NCBI GenBank assembly: GCA_044450785.1
Contig: JBIOJM010000069.1
Coordinates: 1-34,861, forward strand
Direction of reading: 5' to 3'
Origin: JBIOJM01 sp044450785
Lineage (GTDB): Bacteria > Planctomycetota > Planctomycetia > Isosphaerales > Isosphaeraceae
DNA: 34,861 nt
Part shown: in pieces, positions 1-8,822 of the stretch
Numbering within the stretch: position 1 is the first letter of the stretch
How the letters are laid out: every line of letters begins with the position of its first letter
Notes under the pieces: generated by a model
The model's database searches: none
Seen by the model: only the letters and a program-made list of their open reading frames with translations
Told to the model about the DNA's origin: nothing
Program-made: the position numbers and the translations under genes

Positions 1-8
1 CCCCCTGG

Positions 9-29
9 CCCCCCCTTCGCAAGGGGGGG
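9..29. other. GC-rich hairpin at window start
   Basis: Seven C plus TT pair with AA plus seven G (9-17 with 21-29) around a three-base loop. There is no T-tract, so a classical intrinsic terminator is not supported. It may be the end of an intergenic palindromic repeat that begins outside the window. Between it and the gene at 280 I see nothing else beyond a weak TATGCT (196-201) that could be a -10 element. Confidence 0.35.
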
Positions 30-279
30 AAAGGGATCGCTCGGCCGCGCCGTCTTTCGATCGCGCGCAACAAAAACATCCGTCTCCCAACCGCCGCTCC
101 AGTCCCGTCAACACTAGCTTTTCATCAGCCCAGGCCGACACTCTCGTCGGCCACGGCCGCCGGAGGGCCGTCTTCCGTTCAGCGCGGCCAGCCCCTATGC
201 TATGGATGACAAAGCTCGGGGCCGGCCTCGCTCGAGCACGCGTGACGCCCGGATTGTTCCAGGACCGCCGGAGGACACC

Positions 280-1689
280 ATGCACCATCGTTTCCTCGAC
301 TCGCGCCGATCGTTTCTCAGGTCCGTGGCCGCCGCCTCAGCCGCCTCGACGGTCGTGAGTACTGTTGTCGCCGATGACGTCCACCAGCTCAAGCCCACGG
401 TCGAGCCGCCCAGGCCGGCCGGCCCGAACGACCGCATCCAGATCGCCACGATCGGCATGGGGATCATCGGTTTCATCGATACCGAGACGGCCCTCAAGGT
501 CCCCGGCGTCGAGCTGGTCGCCGCCTCCGACCTGTACGAAGGCCGGCGAACTCACGCCCGGGAGGTCTTCGGCGAAAAGGTCCAGACCTACGTTGACTAT
601 CGCGAGGTCCTCGGCCGGAAGGACGTCGACGCCGTGCTCATCTGCGTTCCCGACCACTGGCACGCCAGGATGTCGATCGACGCCATGAAGGCCGGCAAGG
701 CGGTCTACTGCGAGAAACCGATGATCCGCGGGGTCGAGGAAGGGCCCACAGTCATCGCGGCACAAAAGAAGACCAAGGCCGTCTTCCAGATCGGCAGTCA
801 GTATGCCAGCTCCGTCCTCTACGACAAGGTCAAGGAGCTGATCGGCTCAGGCTCACTCGGCAAGGTGCACGCCATCGAGGCGCGGTATAACCGCAACTCG
901 GACATCGGCGCCTGGCAGTACTCGATCCCGACCGATGCCTCCCCCGAGACGATCGACTGGGACCGCTTCCTGGGCGAGGCACCCAAGCGCCCGTTCGACC
1001 CGGTGCGGTTCTTCCGCTGGCGGAATTACTGGGATTACGGCACGGCCGTCGCCGGCGACCTCTTCATCCACCTGCTCACCGGCATTCACCACGCCACCGG
1101 CGCGATCGGACCGACGCGAGTCGCCGCGATGGGCGGCCGGCGGTACTGGGAGGATGGACGTGACGTCTACGACGTCATCATGGGCCTGCTCGACTACCCC
1201 GAGACCCACTCCCACGGCAGCTTCACACTCTCGCTCGTCACCGATTTCGAGGACGGGGGCGGCGGCGCCACCTCGTTCCGCTTTGTCGGGACGGAGGGGG
1301 TCCTCGACGTCAGCTTCACCGAGCTCACCCTCACCCGCGTGGGCATCGAGCACGCACGGACCAATCAAGTCTTGACGGGATACAACTCGGTCAAGACCTT
1401 CTCGAATGCCCAGCAGAAGGCGTTCGCCGATAAGTACATGGCCGAGCACCCGAGCTCGTCCGAGAAGCGCCGGTCGAAGGCGACTGAAAAATACGTCGTG
1501 CCCAAGGGCTACGACGAGCGGTTCGACCACTTCGTCAACTTCTTCAAGTCGGTCCGCGAAGGCAAGCCCGTGTACGAAGACGCGACCTTCGGCTACCGCG
1601 CCGCCGCTCCCGCCTTGCTCTGCAACGAAAGCTACCGGCAGAAGCGGGAGATCGACTGGGATCCGGTCGAGATGAAAATCGTGTCATGA
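280..1689 (+). CDS. Gfo/Idh/MocA-family oxidoreductase, Tat-exported
   Basis: This 469-aa protein belongs to the NAD(P)-dependent sugar or cyclitol dehydrogenase-like family (Gfo/Idh/MocA). The start at 280 follows GGAGGA at a good distance and puts a twin-arginine signal at the N-terminus (SRRSFLRS then an Ala-rich stretch), so it probably acts in the periplasm; an in-frame ATG at 202 would bury the signal. The Rossmann fold begins near residue 55 (IATIGMGIIGF, a G-x-G-x-x-G variant), and the family EKP motif follows YC near residue 155. The C-terminal alpha/beta domain includes the RWRNYWDYGTAVAGD segment common to exported planctomycete members. Substrate cannot be predicted. It leads a + strand cluster with a beta-helix lyase-like protein and the PSCyt/DUF1501 pair, which suggests polysaccharide or glycan breakdown. 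Confidence 0.9.
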   Translation: MHHRFLDSRRSFLRSVAAASAASTVVSTVVADDVHQLKPTVEPPRPAGPNDRIQIATIGMGIIGFIDTETALKVPGVELVAASDLYEGRRTHAREVFGEKVQTYVDYREVLGRKDVDAVLICVPDHWHARMSIDAMKAGKAVYCEKPMIRGVEEGPTVIAAQKKTKAVFQIGSQYASSVLYDKVKELIGSGSLGKVHAIEARYNRNSDIGAWQYSIPTDASPETIDWDRFLGEAPKRPFDPVRFFRWRNYWDYGTAVAGDLFIHLLTGIHHATGAIGPTRVAAMGGRRYWEDGRDVYDVIMGLLDYPETHSHGSFTLSLVTDFEDGGGGATSFRFVGTEGVLDVSFTELTLTRVGIEHARTNQVLTGYNSVKTFSNAQQKAFADKYMAEHPSSSEKRRSKATEKYVVPKGYDERFDHFVNFFKSVREGKPVYEDATFGYRAAAPALLCNESYRQKREIDWDPVEMKIVS

Positions 1690-1709
1690 CGCCTTCCGGG
1701 ACCTGACCC

Positions 1710-3008
1710 ATGAGACGATCGATCCCGGGACGCGCCCGGTTCAGCCTCTTCGTCCTGTTTGTTGGCGCGGCGAGCCTGGCCGCTGGCCGAGCCCGCGCCG
1801 CCGGGCCCGAGGCCCTGTCCGTGCGCGACTTCGGCGCCCGAGGCGACGGCCGGACCGACGACACGGCGGCCTTCCAGAAGGCCCTCGATGCCGCCGGCCA
1901 GGGCGGCGGCACGGTGAACGCCGGACGAGGAAACTTCTTCTTCGCCGGTCATTTGAACGTCCCGAGTGGCGTGGCCCTGGAAGGCATCTGGAAATCCGTG
2001 CCGTCGCACACCGGCATCCGCGACCGCGGTCTGATCAAGCCCACCGATGATGGCACCACGTTCCTCGTCACCGAAAACCCCGGCAAGGAAGCCGGCCCGC
2101 CGTTCATCACCTTGAACCACAACAGCACGTTGAAGGGCGTCGTGCTCTACTACCCGAACCAGAAGACGGACGAGCCACCGGCGCCTTATCCTTACGCCAT
2201 CGCGATGCGCGGCAACAACCCCGCCGTCCTCCAGGTCGAGTTGCTGAACGCCTACAATGGCATCGACGCCACAAAGAATGCTCGCCACTTGATCCGTGAC
2301 GTCTCGGGACAGCCGCTCCGGCGCGGGGTCATGGTGGATGGCATCTACGACATCGGCCGCATCGAAAACGTGCACTTCAACCCGTGGTGGAGCATGAGCC
2401 CCAAGCTCTTCAAGTGGCAGATGGAAAACGGCGAAGCCTTCATCTTCGGGCGAACCGACTGGCAATATGTCTTCAACACCTTCTGCTTCGGCTACCGCGT
2501 CGGCTACCGCTTCATCCAAACCCGTGAGGGCATGTGCAACGGCAACTTCCTCGGCATCGGGGCCGACGATTGCTACACGGCCGTGGTGGTGGACGCCTGC
2601 CCGCGGATGGGCATTCTCATCACCAACGGCGAATTTGTTTCGTTTCACGGGCCGGACCCGACCATGGTGGTGGTCGGGCAGGCCAACGCCGGCTCGGTCC
2701 GCTTTGTCAACTGCGCGTTCTGGGGGCCGTGCAACCAGATCGCGCGCATCGCCGGCCGAGGGACCGTCGGCTTCAGTGACTGCACCATCATGCAATGGGA
2801 CTCGAAAAAGGAAGGGCGCGCAGCCGTGCAGGTGCAAGGTGGCAGCGTCGTCATACGTGGGTGTGAATTTCAAGAAGACAAGCCCCAAATCGAGCTGGGC
2901 GAAAAGGTGCGCCGCGCCGTCATCAGTGACAACCTCTTGAAGGGCCGGGAACGCATCGCCAACCACAGCAAAGGCACCGTCAAGATCGCCAACAACGCGG
3001 CGGAATGA
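1710..3008 (+). CDS. Pectate-lyase-3-like right-handed beta-helix protein, secreted
   Basis: 432 aa with an N-terminal signal peptide (basic RRSIPGRARF, hydrophobic LFVLFVGAASLAAG, cut near ARA). Right after it comes the family signature VRDFGARGDGRTDDTAAF with QKALDAAGQGGGTV, the N-terminal rung of the pectate lyase superfamily / GH28-like beta-helix. The rest is rich in short beta-strand repeats, as expected for a parallel beta-helix. The fold is well supported; lyase or hydrolase activity is not, because I cannot place the catalytic residues. It starts 20 bases after the oxidoreductase stop and is probably co-transcribed. Confidence 0.85.
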   Translation: MRRSIPGRARFSLFVLFVGAASLAAGRARAAGPEALSVRDFGARGDGRTDDTAAFQKALDAAGQGGGTVNAGRGNFFFAGHLNVPSGVALEGIWKSVPSHTGIRDRGLIKPTDDGTTFLVTENPGKEAGPPFITLNHNSTLKGVVLYYPNQKTDEPPAPYPYAIAMRGNNPAVLQVELLNAYNGIDATKNARHLIRDVSGQPLRRGVMVDGIYDIGRIENVHFNPWWSMSPKLFKWQMENGEAFIFGRTDWQYVFNTFCFGYRVGYRFIQTREGMCNGNFLGIGADDCYTAVVVDACPRMGILITNGEFVSFHGPDPTMVVVGQANAGSVRFVNCAFWGPCNQIARIAGRGTVGFSDCTIMQWDSKKEGRAAVQVQGGSVVIRGCEFQEDKPQIELGEKVRRAVISDNLLKGRERIANHSKGTVKIANNAAE

Positions 3009-3310
3009 ACTTCAGGGCAAGATCCGACTGCATTGGTCAGGATGTCCAGGGCAAGGCGCTTGGCCTCTTCCGGTTCGATGTACCAGTTCAACCGAATGAG
3101 GTCATCACCGCCCGCTTCCTGCTGAGGAGGATCGCCCTCGCCCACATGGAAGAAGATCAATCCTCTCCCTTTCACCGGAAAGAAATCCTCCAGGAAGAGC
3201 CCCACACGGATGCTGCCGGTCCGCAAGACGGCATCGGAGCTTGGATCAGGATCCAGAAAACATCGGATCGAGGGATCGGCTTCTTCCCGCTCGTCGAAAC
3301 CGGAAACCAT
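2870..3310 (-). pseudogene. Candidate antisense small gene or remnant
   Basis: The stretch between the beta-helix gene and the PSCyt gene reads better on the - strand. From an ATG at 3310 the frame gives alternating strands and a helix that look like a real fold: IRVGLFLEDFF, GRGLIFFHVGEGDPP, DDLIRLNWYIEPEEAKRLAL, then DILTNAV. The plausible protein ends near 3010. Beyond that the frame runs antisense through the beta-helix gene's 3' end to 2870 and looks like read-through, as if the original stop were lost. I do not recognise the family with certainty. The competing + strand frame (3005-3352) has no recognisable motif. It could be a real convergent gene, a decayed one, or chance. Confidence 0.35.
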
Positions 3311-3407
3311 TTCCTGGATCCCGCGGAGCTTTCCGGCCGACCGTCGATGTGATACATTTGGTGGACCTATGTTGGACAATTTGGCTCATGGTCGCGCGGA
3401 GGCGGAG

Positions 3408-5666
3408 ATGCGAGCCATGCCCCGATGGGCGGTCCTCGCCTTGTTGGTCGTCATGGCGGTCGCGCCAAGCTCCTCAGCAGGCGAGCCGGCGGCGGACAAC
3501 GACCCTGAGACTTTCTTCGAGTTGAAGGTGCGCCCGGTGTTGGCCGGCACGTGCGTCAAGTGCCACGGGGCCGACAAGGTCAGCGGCGGCCTGCGACTCG
3601 ACTCACGCGAGGCGATGCTGAAGGGCGGCGAAAGCGGCCCGGCGGTCGTGCCCGGAGACCCGGGCAAGAGCCTCCTCATTCAGGCGGTCCAGCATGAGGA
3701 CGACTCGCTCGAGATGCCCCCCGGCAAGCTGCTGCCCGAGTCGATTCGGGCCGACCTGGCCGCCTGGGTCGACGCCGGGGCGAAGTGGCCGGAATCCGCC
3801 GCGGCGGGCCGCACGATCGTGGCGCGGAAGCACTGGGCTTTCGAACCGCTCATCGTCGTCTCGCCGCCGGAGGACCCGACCGGATGGGCAGAGCGGCCGG
3901 TCGATCGCTTCATCGCGGCCGGCCACCGCGCCCGTGGGCTGCGACCCGCCCCGCGGGCCGACCCGCGGATTCTGATCCGCCGGGCCGCCTTCGACCTGAT
4001 CGGGCTGCCGCCAACCGCGGGGCGGGTCGAGGCATTCGTCGCCAACGACAGCCCGGATGCCTACGCGCACCTCGTTGATGAGCTGCTTGCTTCGCCCCAT
4101 TACGGCGAGCGCTGGGGGCGTTACTGGCTCGACCTGGCCCGTTACGCCGACACCGCCGGCGACAACTCCGACTATCCGATCCCGCAGGCCTACCGTTACC
4201 GCGACTATGTCATCGACGCCTTCAACGCCGACGTGCCCTACGACCGCTTCGTTCACGAACAGCTCGCCGGCGACATCCTCGCCGTCCAAGGGCCGCCCGA
4301 GGATTACGCGCGACGGGTCATCGCAACCGGCTTCATCGCCCAGGCGAAGCGGTTCGGTACCCATAAACTGGAAGACATCCACCAGATCATCGAGGACACG
4401 CTCAATACGACCAGCCAGGTCGTGCTCGGCGTATCACTGCGCTGCGCTCGGTGCCATGACCACAAGTTCGATCCGATCACGTCGCGAGACTATTATGCTC
4501 TTTACGGGTTTTTCGCGAGCACGAAGTATCCGTTCGCGGGCGCCGAGGAGGAGCCGCGGCCGAGCGAGTTTGTACCGCTCAGCCCCCCCGGCGAGGTGAA
4601 GGCCCGCAAGGAGAAAGAGCCGCCGGTGCCGCGTGATCTCCTGGCCTACGCCGTCCGCGAGGGGCGGCCGACCGACGTGAAGATCCAAAAGGGAGGGAAC
4701 CCCAGGGACCTCGGTGAGGTCGTTCCGCGCGGCGTGCTCATGTGCCTCGACCCGCATCCTTCCATGGCGATCCCCAAAGAGGGAAGCGGGCGGCTCGAGC
4801 TCGCCCGCTGGCTGACCACCAGCCCCGCAAGCGCGCTCTCGGCGCGGGTGATGGTCAACCGGATCTGGCAGCACCACTTCAGCAAGCCGATCGTGCCGAC
4901 GCCGTCCGACTTCGGCCTGCGAGGCACGCCGCCAACTCACCCCGAGCTGCTCGACTGGCTGGCTCGCGAGTTCATCGCCTCGGGCTGGTCGGTCAAGGCA
5001 ATGCACCGCAAGATCATGCTCTCGAAAACCTACCAGCTCGCCGCCATCGTCGACACGGCGAATGACGAGACCGACACCGGGAACGCGTGGTACTGGCGGT
5101 TCGACCGCCACGTGCTCGACGCCGAGGCCCTGCGGGACACTCTGCTCGACCTGGGGGGCAGCCTCGACCGGTCCCGGCCCGGGCCTCACCCGTTCCCACC
5201 CGCCAAGTCGTGGCACTTCACCGCCCACCACCAGTTCAAGGCGGAGTACTCCTCCGACCACCGCAGCGTCTATCTGATGGTCCAGCGCCTCCATCCGCAC
5301 CCATACCTGACGATCTTCAACGGCCCGGACACGAGCATGTCCACGGCCGTGCGCGACCGCTCTTCCGTCCCGCTCCAGGCCCTCTTCCTGCTCAACAGCC
5401 CGTTCGTGCACGATCAAGCCGCTCGGTTCGCGCGGTCGCTGATCGAACAGCGGTCCGACCCGCAGGCGAGGGTCCGGCTCGCCTACCTGCGGGCCTACGG
5501 GCGCCCGCCCTCGGCTGAGGAGAATGATCGGTCAATTGATTACCTCAGGCGGTACGAACAGACCCTCGCCGCGGAAGGTGTCGCGGCTGATCGCCGGGCG
5601 GTTGAATCCTGGTCGAGCCTGGTCCGGACGCTGCTGGCGTCGAACGAATTCATCTACGTGGAATAG
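3408..5666 (+). CDS. PSCyt1-DUF1549-DUF1553 protein
   Basis: 752 aa. I chose the ATG at 3408 because it follows GGAGGCGGAG and is immediately followed by a signal peptide (RWAVLALLVVMAVAPSSSAG). Order: a cytochrome-like PSCyt1 segment with haem motif CVKCH at residues 49-53, a DUF1549 (PSCyt2) domain starting near PVDRFIAAGHRARGLRP and containing the planctomycete block LARYADTAGDN, a second haem-type motif CARCHDHKFDP, and a C-terminal DUF1553 (PSD1) domain with RVMVNRIWQHHF and TPSDFGLRGTPPTHP. These proteins are almost always followed by a DUF1501 gene, as here. The pair is thought to act outside the cytoplasm on glycans or sulfated polymers, but the reaction is unproven. Confidence 0.95.
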   Translation: MRAMPRWAVLALLVVMAVAPSSSAGEPAADNDPETFFELKVRPVLAGTCVKCHGADKVSGGLRLDSREAMLKGGESGPAVVPGDPGKSLLIQAVQHEDDSLEMPPGKLLPESIRADLAAWVDAGAKWPESAAAGRTIVARKHWAFEPLIVVSPPEDPTGWAERPVDRFIAAGHRARGLRPAPRADPRILIRRAAFDLIGLPPTAGRVEAFVANDSPDAYAHLVDELLASPHYGERWGRYWLDLARYADTAGDNSDYPIPQAYRYRDYVIDAFNADVPYDRFVHEQLAGDILAVQGPPEDYARRVIATGFIAQAKRFGTHKLEDIHQIIEDTLNTTSQVVLGVSLRCARCHDHKFDPITSRDYYALYGFFASTKYPFAGAEEEPRPSEFVPLSPPGEVKARKEKEPPVPRDLLAYAVREGRPTDVKIQKGGNPRDLGEVVPRGVLMCLDPHPSMAIPKEGSGRLELARWLTTSPASALSARVMVNRIWQHHFSKPIVPTPSDFGLRGTPPTHPELLDWLAREFIASGWSVKAMHRKIMLSKTYQLAAIVDTANDETDTGNAWYWRFDRHVLDAEALRDTLLDLGGSLDRSRPGPHPFPPAKSWHFTAHHQFKAEYSSDHRSVYLMVQRLHPHPYLTIFNGPDTSMSTAVRDRSSVPLQALFLLNSPFVHDQAARFARSLIEQRSDPQARVRLAYLRAYGRPPSAEENDRSIDYLRRYEQTLAAEGVAADRRAVESWSSLVRTLLASNEFIYVE

Positions 5667-5687
5667 CTGTACCGTAGGGCCCGAGAC

Positions 5688-7061
5688 ATGACCCGAGACC
5701 ACCTTGACCGCCGGCAGTTTCTCAATCGAGCCGCGGCTGCCGCGGCCGCAGGCGGGCTGGGGCTGCATCACCGCCTGGCCATGGCCGCCGGGCTCAACGG
5801 CGGGCATCCCCTCGCGCCTCGGCCCGGCCACTTCCCGGCCCGGGCCAAGCACCTCATCGTCTTCTTCATGACCGGGGGCATGTCGCAAGTCGACACGTTC
5901 GACTACAAGCCCAGGCTCCAGCGGGACCACGACAAGCCGATCATCAAGGGCCAGAAGAAGATGCTGGGCTCTCCCTACGCGTTCCGCCCCTACGGCGCGT
6001 GCGGCAAGATGGTCAGCGAGCTGTTCGCGAACGTGGGCTCGGTGGTCGACGAGTTTTGCTTCCTGCACTCGGTCCACGGCGACTCGGGCGGGCACTCCGC
6101 GGCGACGCTCGGCATGCTCACCGGCTCGGTCACGATCCCGATGCCCAGCCTCGGCTCCTGGGTCAGTTACGGCCTGGGCACGCTCAACACCAATCTGCCG
6201 CCGTTTGTCGTCCTGGCCGCCAAGGACCCCTACAACGGGTTTCAGGTCTGGGATGCCAATTTCCTGCCGGCGTACCATAAGGGCATCCGGCTGACACCCG
6301 GTCCCGACCCGCTCCCCAACGTCACAAGCCCTGTCGTGTCGGTCTCGCGGCGGGAGCTCGAGAGCGTGATGCTCCGCGACTTGAATCAGTCGCACCTGGC
6401 CGCGCACCCCGGCGATCCGCTCCTCTCATCCCGGATGACCACGTTCGACACGGCCCAGGGCTTGATGCGCGAGGCGCCGGAAGCGTTCGACATCGGCCGC
6501 GAGCCACCGCACACGCTGGCGCTCTACGGCGCGTCGGCCGGGGACCGGTCTTCGTTCGCGGCCCAGTGCCTGGTCGCCCGCCGGCTGGTGGAGCGGGGGG
6601 TGCGGGTCGTCGAGCTGTTCGACGTCGGCTCGAACAACAACTGGGACAGCCACACCAACATCGACGACCATCGCAAGCTCTCCCGCCGGCTCGACCAGCC
6701 GCTGGCCGCGCTCGTGAAGGACCTGAATCAGCGGGGCCTGCTCGATGAGACGCTGATCGTCGGCTGCACTGAGTTCGGCCGCTCGCCCTGGCAAGACCTG
6801 ACCCCCCGGGGCCGGGCCCACCACAACGACTGTTTCACCTGCTTCCTCGCCGGCGGCGGCGTCCGGGGCGGCTTGAGCCACGGCCGATCCGACGAGTATG
6901 GCAACCAGGTCGCGGAAAACCCCGTCCACGTCCACGACCTGCACGCCACGATCCTGCACCTGATGGGCCTGGACCACACCCGGCTCACGTACCGCTACTC
7001 GGGACGCGACTTCCGCCTGACGGATGTGCACGGCCGCGTCGTCCGTGACGTCCTCGCCTGA
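5688..7061 (+). CDS. DUF1501 protein, Tat-exported
   Basis: 457 aa, starting 21 bases after the DUF1553 stop. The N-terminus is a twin-arginine signal (DRRQFLNRAAAAAAAGG). DUF1501 belongs to the alkaline-phosphatase/sulfatase structural clan. Typical blocks are present: FFMTGGMSQVDTFDYKP, HSVHGDSGGHSAATLGMLTG, SHTNIDDHRKLS, CTEFGRSP, and RAHHNDCFTCFLAGGGV near the C-terminus, with His/Asp residues that could bind metal. Length is normal. It is the standard partner of the preceding gene; hydrolase or phosphatase-like chemistry is inferred from the clan only. Confidence 0.95.
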   Translation: MTRDHLDRRQFLNRAAAAAAAGGLGLHHRLAMAAGLNGGHPLAPRPGHFPARAKHLIVFFMTGGMSQVDTFDYKPRLQRDHDKPIIKGQKKMLGSPYAFRPYGACGKMVSELFANVGSVVDEFCFLHSVHGDSGGHSAATLGMLTGSVTIPMPSLGSWVSYGLGTLNTNLPPFVVLAAKDPYNGFQVWDANFLPAYHKGIRLTPGPDPLPNVTSPVVSVSRRELESVMLRDLNQSHLAAHPGDPLLSSRMTTFDTAQGLMREAPEAFDIGREPPHTLALYGASAGDRSSFAAQCLVARRLVERGVRVVELFDVGSNNNWDSHTNIDDHRKLSRRLDQPLAALVKDLNQRGLLDETLIVGCTEFGRSPWQDLTPRGRAHHNDCFTCFLAGGGVRGGLSHGRSDEYGNQVAENPVHVHDLHATILHLMGLDHTRLTYRYSGRDFRLTDVHGRVVRDVLA

Positions 7062-7084
7062 GCCGCGTAGGTGAGGGGGATACC

Positions 7085-7142
7085 TTGTTGAGCGCTCAAG
7101 ACATTTGTAAAATGGCTTGTCCTGCGACAATAGTCGTGGACA
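7085..7142 (+). promoter_or_regulatory. Candidate promoter with two palindromes
   Basis: Upstream of the thioredoxin/TPR gene, TTGTTG (7085-7090) and TAAAAT (7108-7113) are separated by 17 bases, a fair sigma-70-type match. A perfect 12-base palindrome TTGAGCGCTCAA (7088-7099) lies in the -35/spacer region. A second imperfect inverted repeat, TGTCC-t-GCGAC with GTCGT-GGACA, spans 7118-7142. Operator function is a guess. Confidence 0.35.
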
Positions 7143-7220
7143 ATCGGTGCTAAACCCCCCCCCCGTCGCATTCGATGCAAGCTACCCTGAGGCTCGATCA
7201 GGAGCTGAACAGGAGGCAGA

Positions 7221-8702
7221 ATGATGTCCCGAGCCATTCCCCGCGGTGCAGCCCTCGCCGGATTTCTCCTCCTCTACGTCGGTAGAGCGGAGGCGGGCGA
7301 TCAGTGGCTAACCCACTTGGATGAGGCGGAACGCCTCGCCGTGAAGGACGGCAAGGATTTGTTCATTCTCTTCACGGGGACCGCGTGGTGCGGTCCCTGT
7401 GTCCAGTTCGAGAGCAACGTGCTCAGCCGGCCCGAATTCGTCCGCAGCACCGAGCCTTTTATCCTCGTGAAGTTGGAGTTCCCGCAATCCGACGAGGACC
7501 TGCCTCCCGCTCAACGGAAGGATTTCATGGCCTCGAGAGAGCGGTACGGCATCCGGGCGTTTCCCACCGTGCTCCTGGCTGATGCGAATGGGCGGCCCTA
7601 TGCCGTCACGGGGCACATCGGAGTCGGGGCCGAGGAATACGCGCGGCACCTGGGTAAGCTTCGAGAGGTCCGCGATCGGCGAGATGCGGCCTTGTCGAAA
7701 GCGGCGAAGGCGCGAGGCGTCGAGAAGGCACACCACCTGAATGCGGCACTCTCCGCGCTGGAGAGTGCGTTCGAGCGGAGCTTTACCGAGAAGCAAGGTG
7801 ACATGCTGGTGCGGTTCTACCGCCAGGAGATCGACCAGATCATTGATCTCGACCCGGCGAACGCCGCCGGGCTCCGCGAGAAGTACCGCGGCCTTCTCGG
7901 CGCCGAGGCGGAGCGGGGTCGGGTCGCAGAGATGTACGCCCGGTTTGCCGCCGCAATGAAGGAAGGGGGGGCTAAGGCGGCGCTCAAGCTCATTGACCAA
8001 GAACTGGGGCGAGCAAAGTCTGTCGAATTGCGGAAGCGGCTCCAACTGACCCGGCTCACCTACCTCGAATGGGGCGACCAGTATAAAGAGGCTTTGGCAT
8101 ACGCCACCGAGTTGACCAAGGACGTTTCTTACTCGTCCGAGGAGAGGCGGAAGATTCGGACTAGGGTCGCGTTCAGCCTCAAACAACTCGGGCGGATTGA
8201 CGAGATGGTGGCGGTCTATGACAGGCTGATCGCTGAGGTGATCGAGGACCACGCGACGGCGTGGGGATTTCTCCGAGATAAGGCCCTATACCTGAACGGC
8301 GCGGATCGGCCAGCCGAGGCGCTGGAGGCGTGGGAAGCCTCGCGGCGGTTTGTGGAGGTGGGGACGGACAATTGGCTCGACACCGAGGTCTTCCGTGCCC
8401 GCCTGCTGGCCCACCTCGGCCGACTTGCCGAAGCGATCGCGGTTTTTGACTCCGCGTTGAATGTGAAGCCACTGACGACGTTGAACCGGGCGAACATCCT
8501 CGCTGAAAAGGCGATGGTCCTGAGCAAGGCTGGCCGCCGCAAAGAGGCTCTGGCCTGCGCCGAACAGACCGAAGGATTCCTGAGACCGATCGAGACGAAC
8601 GGTGACAACGAATCCGTGACGAAGTTCATCCGCTACAAGCTGCGGATCGCACGTGGCGATGAGGGGAACAAGGATAAGAAAGCGGCCCCTCGCGACCGAT
8701 GA
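7221..8702 (+). CDS. Secreted thioredoxin-fold protein with TPR-like helical repeats
   Basis: 493 aa. AGGAGG at 7211-7216 fixes the start, and a signal peptide follows (residues 1-25, ending GRAEAG). The thioredoxin-like domain (about 28-150) has the redox motif WCGPC (Cys57 and Cys60) and the cis-proline loop IRAFPTVLL. The rest is helical and contains TPR-like units (for example LTYLEWGDQYKEALAYATEL and LLAHLGRLAEAIAVFDSAL). An extracytoplasmic disulfide reductase or redox-linked assembly role is likely. Partners are unknown; it stands alone behind its own candidate promoter. Confidence 0.85.
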   Translation: MMSRAIPRGAALAGFLLLYVGRAEAGDQWLTHLDEAERLAVKDGKDLFILFTGTAWCGPCVQFESNVLSRPEFVRSTEPFILVKLEFPQSDEDLPPAQRKDFMASRERYGIRAFPTVLLADANGRPYAVTGHIGVGAEEYARHLGKLREVRDRRDAALSKAAKARGVEKAHHLNAALSALESAFERSFTEKQGDMLVRFYRQEIDQIIDLDPANAAGLREKYRGLLGAEAERGRVAEMYARFAAAMKEGGAKAALKLIDQELGRAKSVELRKRLQLTRLTYLEWGDQYKEALAYATELTKDVSYSSEERRKIRTRVAFSLKQLGRIDEMVAVYDRLIAEVIEDHATAWGFLRDKALYLNGADRPAEALEAWEASRRFVEVGTDNWLDTEVFRARLLAHLGRLAEAIAVFDSALNVKPLTTLNRANILAEKAMVLSKAGRRKEALACAEQTEGFLRPIETNGDNESVTKFIRYKLRIARGDEGNKDKKAAPRDR

Positions 8703-8754
8703 TGTGCCACTCCCGAGGGCAGGCGCCTCCCTACTCCACCGAGCCCCACCTCGT

Positions 8755-8760
8755 TATAAT
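8755..8760 (+). promoter_or_regulatory. Consensus -10 box upstream of rarA
   Basis: A perfect TATAAT lies 62 bases before the rarA start. No good -35 hexamer is visible 16-18 bases upstream, so this is only a candidate. Confidence 0.35.
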
Positions 8761-8822
8761 CTGTACGTCCAATCACCAGAAGTGGCGGAGCATCGGCCGG
8801 AAACCACCACGGGGTCTGCGCC

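Noticed and set aside
1632..2966. 444-codon open frame on the - strand
   Set aside because: Antisense shadow of the beta-helix gene, without motifs or start signal.
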